DNA of 64,000 bases from CBFFRJ01 sp051486985 (GCF_051486985.1 NZ_JAHVDV010000029.1:1-64000), one strand, 5' to 3'. Shown: positions 53,622 to 63,056, numbered from the stretch's first letter. Notes: generated by a model not told the origin, from the letters alone. Numbers and translations: made by a program.

Positions 53622-53663
53622 GAGCGATGAGTGAACTATTCCGCTTGCGCTCACTCATCGCTC
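53622..53663. repeat. 13-bp perfect inverted repeat
   Basis: GAGCGATGAGTGA (53622-53634) and TCACTCATCGCTC (53651-53663) with a 16-base loop, preceded by GGTCCGCTTT of the dispersed family. It lies between the LprI remnant and the end of the convergent protease-like gene and may stop transcription from either side. Confidence 0.6.
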
Positions 53664-53677
53664 TGGATAACTGTACT

Positions 53678-54313
53678 TCAAACAAAGGTCTTTAACTCCT
53701 CAGCATTCATGTCCGCCAGCATTGAAGCCTTTAAATGTGGGTAGTATGTAAGATATCTGCAAATCAGATTAAACCCTGCGGTATATCCCAGCCACCGTGG
53801 CAGCTTCCCGGTTCCGAAAAACCAGGCATTATGGTCGTAATCCGTGCGATGCCAGTTTTCAAGCAATAGTGGACGACAGGACGGGAGAATATCTGATGTG
53901 AGGCTTTCCCAGGGCTCAGGTTCACCGCCAAAAAGCTCAAGCGAAAAATGCCCGGCAAGCCCCTCAGAGACTATTACCTCTCCCAACGATGAGCCGTAGC
54001 CCGGTCCTGCCCACCTCGCAGCATGATGCAGTTCATGAGCAAACATTCTTTCAACTGAGTGCGCTTCATTTTTGCAGAATAGCGGATTTTCAGGATCTAC
54101 AGTGATATAGACGAGGCCAGCTTCAGGACAATAACCAAGATGTCCCTTTTCCGGGATAACAAATGTCCCGGCTTTAACTACAACATCCAGTGAAGGCACT
54201 GGCATCAATCTTTTGGCTTGTTCGTAGGTATGAATCAGGCTGCTTTGAAGCCATTCACAGTGCGCGGTGAGTTTCTTCTGAGCATTTAGCATATGGAGGG
54301 TCATTTGAGACAT
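53678..54313 (-). CDS. DUF2268-type putative zinc protease
   Basis: 211 residues from ATG 54313. The metal site is ERMFAHELHHAARW (HExxH) with the downstream Glu in EVIVSEGLAGHFSLELFGGE, a gluzincin-like arrangement seen in DUF2268 predicted Zn-dependent proteases. The N-terminal LHMLNAQKKLTAHCEWLQSS fits the family start; an upstream in-frame extension does not. No signal peptide, so cytosolic. Substrate unknown. Confidence 0.8.
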   Translation of the reverse strand: MSQMTLHMLNAQKKLTAHCEWLQSSLIHTYEQAKRLMPVPSLDVVVKAGTFVIPEKGHLGYCPEAGLVYITVDPENPLFCKNEAHSVERMFAHELHHAARWAGPGYGSSLGEVIVSEGLAGHFSLELFGGEPEPWESLTSDILPSCRPLLLENWHRTDYDHNAWFFGTGKLPRWLGYTAGFNLICRYLTYYPHLKASMLADMNAEELKTFV

Positions 54314-54600
54314 CGCGGCACGCCTTAAAGCAATAGTCGGTATCTCTATGTTAACAGAGATAAAGTGAACCTCATGCTGTTGCCACACCATCTTGTACAG
54401 GCACCGGCAGCATCACCGACCGTGTTTATCAAAATAATTGTGTGGTTATACCGCCCGTTATCATCTTTCACTCTGCACAGTGTACAGAATGGCCATGCAT
54501 GTACGAGACGGCCAGGCCCTTCTGGAGACTTTAAACATACGGTGCTGTTGGTAACGGTCTCGATTTTAGTGAAATTGACTATGATGAAGTCGAGGAGGAT
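54314..54600. other. Short region with a possible gene tail
   Basis: Just before 54601 a frame continuous with the next gene reads YGAVGNGLDFSEIDYDEVEE after a stop at about 54537. It looks like the acidic end of a lost gene or an extra N-terminal part of the next one. Confidence 0.4.
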
Positions 54601-54816
54601 ATGACTACCTATTATATTCTTTTCGGTATAGATACCAAAAATCAAAATTATGATGTCAAAGTTCACACTGGTTACTACTGGAAGAACAGGGGTTTATCAA
54701 AAATAAAATTAAAAATAGGCTATTTTCTTGGCGGTGACCAGTATGTATTAATTATGATGATAAAAAGCATTTTCCTAATGCCAGATTTAATGGAGAGGGT
54801 TACTTTTATTGAGTAA
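54601..54816 (+). CDS. Small protein, possible orphan immunity-type gene
   Basis: 71 residues, MTTYYILFGIDTKNQNYDVK then VHTGYYWKNRGLSKIKLKIG and YFLGGDQYVLIMMIKSIFLM. GAGGAGG lies just upstream of ATG 54601. It is AT-rich, beta-rich at the start and unrelated to its neighbours. The acidic coding-like sequence directly upstream suggests that it once followed a longer gene, as immunity genes follow toxins. Family not recognised. Confidence 0.45.
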   Translation: MTTYYILFGIDTKNQNYDVKVHTGYYWKNRGLSKIKLKIGYFLGGDQYVLIMMIKSIFLMPDLMERVTFIE

Positions 54817-55236
54817 ATATTAATTTTTCAAGCTTTTTTAGGAGATAAATGAAGCAATGATTTCGCCACCAATGTTTATTATGCATGATGTGTAAATTGC
54901 TACTGTTAAATATTTTATAGAAAAATAAGTACGTAATTATGGCTACGGATAAGTCAGCGTGATCTGTATTGGCCATTGATTACAGCATTCTAATACGGGC
55001 TGGGGACAAAAGGGGCAGAACGCAGGAATAACCGGGCAGGGAGGAGTGCCTCGCCATGATGATGCTAATCAGGTTGTCACCGGCTACGCTGTTAACCGGC
55101 GTTACCCCTGCGGAGGCTGCCTTAGAGAACAACGATGTCGCGTCGCTTCCGCATAAGGTTCGGCAGCCTCCATACGGGCGTCGCCGCGAAGACAGTAAAA
55201 GATGAGGACATGCGATAACGAGACCTTAGGGTAAAT
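54817..55236. other. Intergenic region, nothing firm
   Basis: AT-rich at first, then GC-rich. A 50-codon frame from about 55057 (MMLIRLSPATLLTGVTPAEA, then ALENNDVASL) is open, but no ribosome site or family supports it. Confidence 0.4.
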
Positions 55237-55497
55237 CTACAAGGGATCATCTCTGATGTGTTTCAGGTAGAGATGACCAGATTCTGATACACGGTAGTAA
55301 TGCATTCCCGATGGGTTTCCGCTCGGGATGATATCTACCAGACCGGCTTTAGAAAGATTATCGACAAACCTCGCTACGTTACCAGTGCCCTCCATTTTTT
55401 TGCTCGTCATTGCCCGATCAAGATTGTACCAGGTCCAGTTTATGGACTCTCTGGAGGCCAGAAGTTTCAGGATATTCAGTTCTGTTTTATTTAGCAT
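55237..55497 (-). CDS. Small winged-helix-like protein
   Basis: 86 residues: MLNKTELNILKLLASRESIN, then TGNVARFVDNLSKAGLVDII and SGMHYYRVSESGHLYLKHIR. The helix-helix-turn-helix followed by a beta wing is like MarR/PadR-type DNA-binding domains, with no extra domain. No strong ribosome site. It could be a small regulator or an antitoxin-like protein; identity not established. Confidence 0.5.
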   Translation of the reverse strand: MLNKTELNILKLLASRESINWTWYNLDRAMTSKKMEGTGNVARFVDNLSKAGLVDIIPSGNPSGMHYYRVSESGHLYLKHIRDDPL

Positions 55498-55920
55498 AGT
55501 GGTGTATCCGGGTGACTGAGAACATTGACCTCACCATTAAAGGGGTAGTCTTCAATCGTAGCGGTGTGGGTACTATTTCACAACTCATGGGCCTCGAAGT
55601 ATCTACAAGCGCGCCTGTTTCCCATCCTGAATGACAATAACGCTGGCAATGATGCCATTCCTGAGTGTAATTGCTTACACCTACTTGTTGATAGGGAATT
55701 TTCTCCTGTTAATCCTGAGTTTATTGACAAGCCTTCACAAACCATAACTTATGTTTCCAACCGTTGCACTTCCTTCATGGAAAGTGGGGACGTTCTTTTA
55801 ATAATCACTATGCATTCAATCACTAAAAAATATTTAACCTACCAAAGGTAGATTGTTTAGGAAATATGCATTACCTTTCCTACTAGTAGTAGCTTGTCAC
55901 ATAAAAGAGGAAACACGCAT
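55498..55920. other. Intergenic region
   Basis: About 420 bases. A plus-strand frame at 55564-55851 is open but has no recognisable domain or ribosome site. The end of the region should contain the promoter of the dehydrogenase-like gene at 55921. Confidence 0.4.
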
Positions 55921-56928
55921 ATGTCATTTAATCCTGTACTTTTATTGGGTGGCTCAGGTTCGATTGGTCATCAGGCTACCCGGGCACTACGTGCGATTTA
56001 TCCTGATATTCCCTTCCTGATAGGCGGTCGGGATATTGGCAAAGCGCAGCGTGCAGCGGCAGAAATTGGCAACGCGCAAGCTGTCGTGCCCGATATGAAC
56101 GCTGCAGACCTGGGGTTGGGAGAGAAACACGTCAGTGCGGTGGTCGTTCTCTATAAAGATCATTCACTCGGCGGATTGCGCTTCGCCCAGGCGCGGAGAA
56201 TACCTCATCTGAGTATCTCATCAGGCGTCTTCGAAATTGCCCCTGAGATAGCAAGCTTCATGCATGCACCGGCTGCTTCTGCGGTGGTGCTGGGTTATGA
56301 ATGGCTGGTAGGCGCCACAACGGTTCCCGCGCTCCATCTGGCGAAATCCTTCTCGCTGGTGGAAGAAATTCGTATTGGTGCGCTGGTCGATGAGCAGGAT
56401 ACCGGTGGCCCGGCGGTCGCCGAAGATTTCAGGTATCTGAACCACCTGATGCCTGCCGCGCTTTCGCGCCGTGATGGGAACTGGATATGGCGTGAAGGTG
56501 ATGACGCAAACGCGGTTTTCCCGCAGCTTGACGGCAACAAAATTAATGCTTCCGGCTTTTCTTCAATCGACGTAGCCGGACTGGCAGCCGCGACAGGAGC
56601 GCGCAGCGTACAGTTCGACCTGGGGCAGGGGGTGAGTTCAAGTCGACGCAAAGGTGGACCATTATCAACGGAAATCATTATTGATATATCTGGCCTTGAT
56701 CACCGTGGGCAGGCGTTTCGAAGCAGACATGCGGTCGTGCATCCTGGCGGTGCTGCTCCCCTGACCGGAATGGGAATAGCACTGCTTCTTGAGCGACTGA
56801 TAGGGCTGGATGGGAAACCACCGATCGCGCCTGGCCTGTATTTTCCTTATCAGATTCTCGATGCGTCGCACTACCTGGCACGCCTTTCACAGGAAGGCGG
56901 TGAGGTGGTGCAACTCTCCCTTTCATAA
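55921..56928 (+). CDS. Saccharopine dehydrogenase-like NAD(P)-binding protein
   Basis: 335 residues. The N-terminal Rossmann motif is PVLLLGGSGSIGHQATRALR, followed by GGRDIGKAQRAAAEIGNAQA, typical of the saccharopine-dehydrogenase-like/SDR-related group. The C-terminal catalytic-type domain includes SSRRKGGPLSTEIIIDISGL. ATG 55921 is chosen over an in-frame start at 55894 because GAGGAA lies 8 bases before it and the Rossmann strand begins there. Substrate unknown. A truncated LysR gene lies downstream on the other strand. Confidence 0.82.
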   Translation: MSFNPVLLLGGSGSIGHQATRALRAIYPDIPFLIGGRDIGKAQRAAAEIGNAQAVVPDMNAADLGLGEKHVSAVVVLYKDHSLGGLRFAQARRIPHLSISSGVFEIAPEIASFMHAPAASAVVLGYEWLVGATTVPALHLAKSFSLVEEIRIGALVDEQDTGGPAVAEDFRYLNHLMPAALSRRDGNWIWREGDDANAVFPQLDGNKINASGFSSIDVAGLAAATGARSVQFDLGQGVSSSRRKGGPLSTEIIIDISGLDHRGQAFRSRHAVVHPGGAAPLTGMGIALLLERLIGLDGKPPIAPGLYFPYQILDASHYLARLSQEGGEVVQLSLS

Positions 56929-57294
56929 ACATTGCCTGGCAACCCCCGGCGAGGCAGCCGTCAGCCCGCCGGTACTGGCCTGCAAAGAATGAAGTGCGTC
57001 TGAAAAACTCCCGACATCTGGCGCTCTCAGAGGGCACCGAAATTCAGCGTGATGCGTTTTTTGCTCACTGGCTTTACGGTAAATTTCATAAATAAAAGAA
57101 CAACCAGATTATATTTCCAGTCACACCCAGGAAACTCAGGCAATCTTATGTATGGTGTCACTGCTATTTTTTGGTGTCGTCCAGAAAAGCAGAGTATAAA
57201 CAGTCTCTTTACACAACATAGGGCAGTTCGAAGTTAAAAATCCTTTCCGACACCGCTGATGCTCTGAACGGCCCCTCCTTTAACAACCATAAAG
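56929..57294. other. Intergenic region, nothing recognised
   Basis: About 366 bases between convergent genes. No gene, no clear terminator. A weak trace of the dispersed element (CCGACATCTGGCGCTCTCAG near 57011) is present. Confidence 0.4.
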
Positions 57295-57951
57295 TTATAC
57301 GTTCAGCTGAGCGGCTACGTCTAAAGCCAGCTTAGTAAATGCCCGGGCCGCAAAGCTCTCGTAAGCAAGCCTTCGTCGTAAAAGAACCGCTGTACGCGTC
57401 AGGCGCTCGGGTTCAAGCGCGATCGCCACCAGATTTTCCTGAGCCAGGGCGGTTCTTGCGGGCAACAGCATGGATAATGATGTCCTGCGGACAATTTCTA
57501 CTACCGCCCCAAGAGCGTTAACCTCCATCTTTACCTTAGGATAAATGCGGTGTTTACGGCAGTAGCTGTCAATCTGTTCGCGGGTCGCAAATTCCCTGCT
57601 GAGTAATACGAGGGATTCGGTGTGCAGAGCCTGCAGCCCGACAGATTTTGTCCTCGCCAGTGGGTGAGCGGTATTGACGACCAGAGCAAGCGCTTCGTCC
57701 AGCAACGGTATCGCTTCGATGTCAGGGGAGTGTACTTCTTCGAATGCTATCCCCACGTCCAGCTCTCCCTCCTGCAGCAGCGCTTCGATGCTTTCCTGTG
57801 AAATTTCCCTCACGTCAAGGGTGATTTCTGGATAGCTAAGGTGAAATGCACCGACCCCGGCGCGATTGAAATGCCTCAAGCATCTTGCGGTGACGCTGCG
57901 GAAAGTTTTTAAGATGCCAGTAAAAAAATCCTTCGCTGAGAAAGGGCGCAA
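57295..57951 (-). pseudogene. LysR-type regulator, N-terminally truncated
   Basis: The effector domain of a CynR-like LysR regulator is readable from about 57852 down (GAFHLSYPEITLDVREISQE, then SIEALLQEGELDVGIAFEEV and SLSMLLPARTALAQENLVAI) to a proper stop. The 33 codons ahead of it are not LysR-like, and the helix-turn-helix is missing. Regulation by this remnant is not expected. Confidence 0.75.
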
Positions 57952-58626
57952 GTATTTTTACTGCAGTAACGGCAGGCCTGTTTCAGGCATTTCACTGAGC
58001 TCGTTAAAAGGCGCTATCGTCTCCTGCGGCATTACCCTATAGCCGATACGCATAGCAGGCATAATCAGTTCTACTGAGCGTAACGCTATGAATCACGGGG
58101 TCATCACCAGTTAAGGGCGTCAGCATCAAGGCGCTCGTCGTGATGGCCACACTGCCGGATGATTATCGCTGAGGATATGCTCGGCCATTACGTGCAGTCG
58201 CGTTCTGCAGCTCCCCCCTTCCGTCATTGCTGCTGTATCAAGCCGTTCATCTATATTGATTATGGCCGTGGTCAATCGCATACGAGGTCTCGCAAAGTTA
58301 ACCACCCGGCACCCATCCGCCTTATGACTATCAGGAGAACAACATGCCAAAAGTAAAGCCTGGAAAGGGCCTCTGGTCGTATCGGCAGTAGTCGCTATGC
58401 TTAGTACTCAAGGTGTGCAAACCTGAATTTACATTCTGCTGATAAAGTAAAACGTGTACTGGCTGCAAAAATCCTTGTGGGATTGCAAGGTACGACTCAG
58501 CGCTCCAGGGAAAGCCTGTAAAAAGACGTACGCGTGTAAAGGCGTTGATTAAAGAGATTGATGCTGGTTTACACCCCAATAAAGCTTAAAGAATTAAAAA
58601 ACCTTTATTCATTCGGGAGATAACGC
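57952..58626. other. Gene-poor region with fragments
   Basis: About 675 bases. On the minus strand a short frame ending at 57960 (SVELIMPAMRIGYRVMPQET, then IAPFNELSEMPETGLPLLQ) looks like the C-terminus of a lost gene. A plus-strand piece near 58343 (MPKVKPGKGLWSYRQ) is followed by a stop. No intact gene. Confidence 0.45.
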
Positions 58627-59100
58627 ATGAAAATAACCAGTTTTGTTTATTCCGCCTTGATTGGTATTGTCGCCAGTTGCCGTTCCATGACGCCGATGGC
58701 GGCCATCGCTGCAGCACGCATTGCCAGGCGCGACACAACAGGCCGTCTTTTGCTGCTGGACCGTCCGTTATTCAAATACGGCGCGTTAGCGATGGGTATA
58801 GGTGAGCTATTTGGTGACAAGATGAAGTCAGCGCCAGACCGCACCGTATTTTTGGGCTTGTCAGCACGCGTGGCCAGTGCAGGGATTGCGGGGGCCGCGT
58901 TGGCACCTGGCGGAAAAGAAAAAACCGGTGCAGCGATAGCTGTCTCTGCCGCTGTACCACTCGCATATGCAACGCTTGCGGCACGCAAAAAAGCCATAGC
59001 AGGGATAGGGCAAACCAGGAGTGGCCTGATTGAAGATACGCTCATTGTTGCTATCGGAGCAGCAGTGGTCTTCTTCGCAACGCGCCCAAAAAGGTTTTAA
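58627..59100 (+). CDS. DUF4126-type membrane protein
   Basis: 157 residues, very Ala/Gly-rich with about four short helices. The family-like opening is FVYSALIGIVASCRSMTPMA, with an internal GELFGDKMKSAPDRTVFLGL and AGIAGAALAPGGKEKTGAAI. CGGGAGATAAC precedes ATG 58627. Such proteins sit in the inner membrane; their function is unknown. Single gene. Confidence 0.75.
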   Translation: MKITSFVYSALIGIVASCRSMTPMAAIAAARIARRDTTGRLLLLDRPLFKYGALAMGIGELFGDKMKSAPDRTVFLGLSARVASAGIAGAALAPGGKEKTGAAIAVSAAVPLAYATLAARKKAIAGIGQTRSGLIEDTLIVAIGAAVVFFATRPKRF

Positions 59101-59586
59101 ACACGCTCAGTCCTCAAAGGATGATGGCGCCAGGTAATCATAAAGGAACAAATGATTGCTTTGGGCTCGAAGCGGACCAGCTAACTCAGTCGTGGTCCGC
59201 TATGCGCCAGAAGCGGACATTACTAACATCAGGTTAAGTTGATGCGCGAAGAGCAGAGTATCATTTTTACTGGCAGCACTCGGCTGCCAGTATGTTTTTA
59301 ACCAGATAACCTAAGGTTATTACCTTAACTCTGGCGGCTGAGAGCAAGCGGAAAGGATAAGCCTGCGCATCCTGCTTATAAAGGGGCAGTCTTTACAAAC
59401 GAGAAATACGCCAGGTTAAGCCAGTTTTTTGCGCGGGCATAATGGGCTGCTCATCAACATTAGGCCGTCATTGCAATCTATTGACACTCTTTTTGCTTTA
59501 TCATTATTTTTCATCATAGCTGGCGTGAAAATTTCAAGCTTACCGGTTATTTGATAGCGTTATTTTCCTCATAAAAGCCTGCGGGT
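59101..59586. other. Intergenic region with dispersed repeats
   Basis: Contains the element at 59193-59222, an ACTGGCAGCACTCGGCTGCCAGT hairpin-like stretch (about 59269-59291), and at 59401-59452 a segment (GGTTAAGCCAGTTTTTTGCG) related to 44367-44400. No gene. Confidence 0.5.
59193..59222. repeat. Copy of the dispersed TCCGCT element
   Basis: TGGTCCGCTATGCGCCAGAA then GCGGACATT. One of the best-preserved copies: GTCCGCT and AGCGGAC-like arms around TGCGCCAG. Confidence 0.6.
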
Positions 59587-59709
59587 CAGTATGCCGACTG
59601 TGATACAGGTTTGCACTACACATTGTTGCGCTATTACAACCCGCAGGCGGGACGTTTAATTGTCCAGGAGCCGCCAGATTTGGCTGGCGGATGAAATCTG
59701 TATCAGTAA
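59587..59709 (+). pseudogene. Rhs core remnant (C-terminal signature)
   Basis: The frame reads QYADCDTGLHYTLLRYYNPQ, then AGRLIVQEPPDLAGG, stop, NLYQ, stop. This is the conserved end of Rhs cores (QYxDxETGLHYNLxRYYxPxxGRFxxxDPIGLxGGxNLYQ). DPIG has changed to EPPD, and two stop codons interrupt the frame. The rest of the core is absent. In complete rhs genes the toxic tip begins right after this signature, as the next feature does here. Confidence 0.85.
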
Positions 59710-59757
59710 GCGTCTTCTCCACCAGGGCGGAGTGATGCGTGTAGCCTGACACTTACA

Positions 59758-60107
59758 ATGCTTGAGAAAATGGTCAGGGAAGCGCGCAGCTTGCTTGAGG
59801 AATATGCCCAGGGACCTAAAACCGCCGCTATAAGTGTTGACAGGAGCGGGAGCTAACATCTTGCATGCAGCGAGCGTGTTGTTCCTTCAGTACAGCGTGT
59901 ATGGGCAAAAGAAATAATGTGAATACTATCAGCGGTGACGGACATGCCGAGGAAACTATAATGAATAATCTTTGCAAGATTAAGCATATCGACGCATCAG
60001 GGCGGGTCTGCCTTGATAGCGAGGGAATCATGCATGAAAATGGCACGACGACAGATATGCCAAAATCAGGAAAACACAGCCGTAACAGGCTTATAGGGAG
60101 TCCTTAA
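59758..60107 (+). pseudogene. Deaminase-fold toxin tip remnant
   Basis: The first part (59758-59856) reads EKMVREARSLLEEYAQGPKT then AAISVDRSGS and a stop. After a frameshift the frame at 59865-60107 reads KRNNVNTISGDGHAEETIMN, NLCKIKHIDASGRVCLDSEG and a tail. A beta strand (TAAISVD), a helix with zinc-binding HAE, and a strand with Cys-x-x-(Cys) match the nucleic-acid/nucleotide deaminase superfamily found as tips of polymorphic toxins. The last zinc Cys is Ser (CLDS). It follows the Rhs remnant and ends 1 base before an immunity-like gene. Confidence 0.65.
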
Positions 60108-60108
60108 A

Positions 60109-60693
60109 ATGATCCTTGATAAATACATCCCTCAATATATCTCCGTACTGAAAGGGTTTTCAGAAAGAGAAAAGATACTTGTCGCGCTCTGTAACCTTCA
60201 GAGGCACGAAGTTTGTGTAGAAAAATTCGATAAAATTTACAATGAAAACCTATCGAATGATTTCAGAGCCAGCCTGGACAGACTGGTCAATTACCTTTCT
60301 GGTGCGCACCTTGATCTGGAAAGTTTAAAAAAAATAGCAATGTGCGGGCCAGACAGTGACGATTATCAACAAATTGAGGGCAGTATTGCTCAAAATGCAT
60401 TCGGTGCATTGTACTTCTTATGTAATTACATTACTTCTAAAAATGACATGGATTTACTCCAGTCTATTGATAAGTCCTTTGAGAGCATGGATGTTCTTAA
60501 TTATGACAAGGGCACCCCAGAAGAAGAGGAGCAATATTTCAATGACGAAGGCCGAAACCTGGGGTTACTTATTGAAAAGATAAGGAAAAGCCCTTCAGAA
60601 ACCCATGAAGATATAAAAAACCTTATGGTGTTTGCACAGGCGAAAAGCATAAGCATCCAGACTGTTCTTTCTACTGGTTTGCGGTCATGTTAA
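60109..60693 (+). CDS. DUF416-like protein, putative immunity to the deaminase tip
   Basis: 194 residues, helical and acidic. Features resemble DUF416/YjaG proteins: REKILVALCNLQRHEVCVEK near the start, AFGALYFLCNYITSKNDMDL in the middle, and an acidic stretch TPEEEEQYFNDEGRNLGLLI. DUF416 members occur as immunity proteins beside toxins. The frame is intact with AGGGAG before ATG 60109, and it starts 1 base after the deaminase remnant. It seems to have outlived its toxin. Confidence 0.65.
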   Translation: MILDKYIPQYISVLKGFSEREKILVALCNLQRHEVCVEKFDKIYNENLSNDFRASLDRLVNYLSGAHLDLESLKKIAMCGPDSDDYQQIEGSIAQNAFGALYFLCNYITSKNDMDLLQSIDKSFESMDVLNYDKGTPEEEEQYFNDEGRNLGLLIEKIRKSPSETHEDIKNLMVFAQAKSISIQTVLSTGLRSC

Positions 60694-61779
60694 TTTGTGA
60701 GGGGATATTTTTTTGAAGGCTGCTTCAGCAGCAGATTTTAATATGAGGTTAGAAAAAACTTCGATGATAAAACCAAAGGTGTGAGGAAGCGGGAAAAGAA
60801 ACTCATACCTGAGGTAAAATTATTTTTTTGCCATGTATATGAAATAAATCGGTTCGTATATGAGGAAATATCAGCTCGATGGGTTTGATGATATTGCAGT
60901 AGATATTTCCGGCCTTACTTTTCCCGCCTTTGAGAACATTCTTTTTCACTACCTCTTTATCTTCAGCCTGAACTCATTGCGCGCTTCCTGAAGAACCTCA
61001 GGTCAAACCTGCGATAGTGTGCAGGTTCCGTCCGAAACGCCACGCCGTTATATCACGGTGTGCATGAACAGCAGCCGGGCCAGGTTGCCGCCCTAATCCA
61101 GATAGAAGAATCTGCCGGGCATGAGTCTGAAGGGGGCCTGGCTGTAATAACGTCATCGCAGCTTGCGAAGCAACCACGGTGAACGTGTAAGTTGCTCTGA
61201 GAAAACATATCACGTAATGCTGATTGAGTGGTCAGGTTCACTAGTCAGGATGGTCTGCGCTTTACTGACAATACGAATCAACTTATTTCTTTCTAATACC
61301 TTGATGAGTTTGGTGATCCCTTTACCACGCCGTAAACCCTGATCGGTGCCCTGATTTTTTGGGGCGATATAGTTGTTCGGTCCGTCCACAGAACACAGAA
61401 CACAAAAAATAGAACCTAAGGTTCGCGAAATGACTAAGAAAGCTGGCTTTTCGCTCCGGACAAATCCTGTCAGCCATCGCCAAATCCCGTGGCAGTATTC
61501 ATAGACCGGAGCGATGAAATTAACGTACATGCCAGAGGGCGTTGAGTTATGGCATTGGCAAAGGACTTTCATGGGGCGTCAGTGGCATGGCAAACGAGTG
61601 GAACGATGGCTGGGATACTAAGTTTAATGCTGGCCGGAGACGGTTTGCTGAAGTGAAGGGAGAAAAGATATGACGCCTGTTTATTTTCCAGGCATCGTTG
61701 GCGATATCGATGGTAGTTCGGACTCTGAGCTCAGCGGGAAGTATGAAGGACACAAATCATTTCAGGGAGATCGCGAAAA
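60694..61779. other. Gene-poor region with remnants
   Basis: Over 1 kb without an intact gene. A plus-strand fragment ending at 61672 reads GVSGMANEWNDGWDTKFNAG then RRFAEVKGEKI and a stop, and looks like the tail of a lost protein located just ahead of a small membrane gene, the order seen for toxin tips and immunity genes. Minus-strand frames around 61210-61572 are unrecognised. Confidence 0.45.
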
Positions 61780-62022
61780 ATGAGAAAGCAAAATCTATTT
61801 CTGCATCTGGTTGTTTTTATCGCATTAAGTATTGTGTCTGTTTTTTTGACAGCAATGGCTTTATACGTAACTGCTGAGTTATTACTCTTCTTCTTAAAGG
61901 GGAAACCTATTCATTTCACAATGGATAATATCTTACTGCTCTGCAAGATAAGCCTTAGTGTCGGAGGCTTTGTCGGGAGCGGAATGTGGTTAGGTCGGGT
62001 ATTGAACTTAAAAGGATTTTAA
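61780..62022 (+). CDS. Small two-helix membrane protein, immunity-like
   Basis: 80 residues with two long membrane helices (LHLVVFIALSIVSVFLTAMA and LLCKISLSVGGFVGSGMWLG) and short polar ends. CAGGGAGATC precedes ATG 61780. Small inner-membrane proteins of this kind are often immunity proteins for toxins that act in the periplasm or on membranes; the decayed coding tail just upstream fits. No family name assigned. Confidence 0.55.
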   Translation: MRKQNLFLHLVVFIALSIVSVFLTAMALYVTAELLLFFLKGKPIHFTMDNILLLCKISLSVGGFVGSGMWLGRVLNLKGF

Positions 62023-62465
62023 GTTGTTGTTGGGATTAATGGTCCTGGTCTGCCGAAAGGAGTGGATGACATGGGTTAATCCCAACAGTCTCCTGCTGGT
62101 AGTATGCTACAGGACGGGGCTTCACGGATGAGCTGGCGGCAGCGCTGGTTAAAAAATCACTGGGCCAGATACCCGAAGCGCGGGAGGCATTTTGAGATGG
62201 GGATGATTGCAAGGGCACACTATTTTAGTGTCCTTGTGAGCGCAGTAACGTATGAGGGCGAAATGCCGCCGCAGAGCGCTGTAAAAATATTATCCTTTAG
62301 CTGTAACCCCTGTTCGTTTTCTTCTGGGTGCGTAATGTGCTTCCCAGTCCGCACCGGCTCCCGAACAGGGCAAACCGGATGTGGCAGTCGTCGAGAGTCA
62401 CGCCGTCGGTTTTTCTATCGCAGATTAATTACGTTAAACCGCGCCTGTTGAAAGGAGGTGAAAAA
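62023..62465. other. Gene-poor region with a coding tail
   Basis: A plus-strand frame reads GFTDELAAALVKKSLGQIPE then AREAF and a stop near 62196, again like the C-terminus of a lost gene. The rest is unassigned. AAAGGAGGTG at the end is the ribosome site of the next gene. Confidence 0.45.
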
Positions 62466-63056
62466 ATGAATTATATAATCTCAGCAGAAGAAAATACATA
62501 TAACTTGGTTGACTATCTCCATGATGTATCTACAGATTACTCGTTATTTAATGAAGGTCTCAGCCTTGATGGTCTTGATCATACATTAAAATATAAAGCC
62601 AGGAATAAAGCCAGTTTTAATAAAATAAAAAATTGCCACATGCTTTCTTCAACAGGGCCAGAGTTGGTTAGCCGACAACTCAGGTCTATTCTCGAACGTG
62701 AAACAGCAACGGAAGTTGAGTTTTTTGATGCTCAAATAATGTTTGGGAACGATATTTTAGATGGTTTTAGTGTGATAAATCCTATAGTAAAGATAGATTG
62801 TTGTGACATGAATAAAAGCGAATATGAGCTGACAAACTTCGACCCAAATCATCCTAACTATCTGTTTTTATATGCAGTAATATTAGAAGATAGAGCTGAT
62901 GAGTATAATATTATCAGATGCAATGAATGGCATAATTTAATCGTGATTAGTGAAAAAATAAAGTCGGCGATCTTAAAGGCTGAATTGAAGGGTATCAAAT
63001 TCTATCGCGCAATTGATCTGACGTATGAAAACAGAACCATATGTGAGATAAGTTAA
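62466..63056 (+). CDS. Imm11/DUF1629-like immunity protein
   Basis: 196 residues from ATG 62466, preceded by a very strong AAAGGAGGTG ribosome site. The pattern fits imm11 (DUF1629) proteins: MNYIISAEENTYNLVDYLHD at the start, FFDAQIMFGNDILDGFSVIN, KIDCCDMNKSEYEL, and the closing NLIVISEKIKSAILKAELKG with IKFYRAI. It is AT-rich relative to its surroundings. No toxin is encoded upstream, only a short coding tail, so it seems to be an orphan immunity gene. Confidence 0.65.
   Translation: MNYIISAEENTYNLVDYLHDVSTDYSLFNEGLSLDGLDHTLKYKARNKASFNKIKNCHMLSSTGPELVSRQLRSILERETATEVEFFDAQIMFGNDILDGFSVINPIVKIDCCDMNKSEYELTNFDPNHPNYLFLYAVILEDRADEYNIIRCNEWHNLIVISEKIKSAILKAELKGIKFYRAIDLTYENRTICEIS

Noticed and set aside
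55057..55206. Pretoxin VENN-like motif (ALENNDVA)
   Set aside because: A four-residue resemblance in an isolated 50-codon frame is not enough to claim a CdiA-type remnant.
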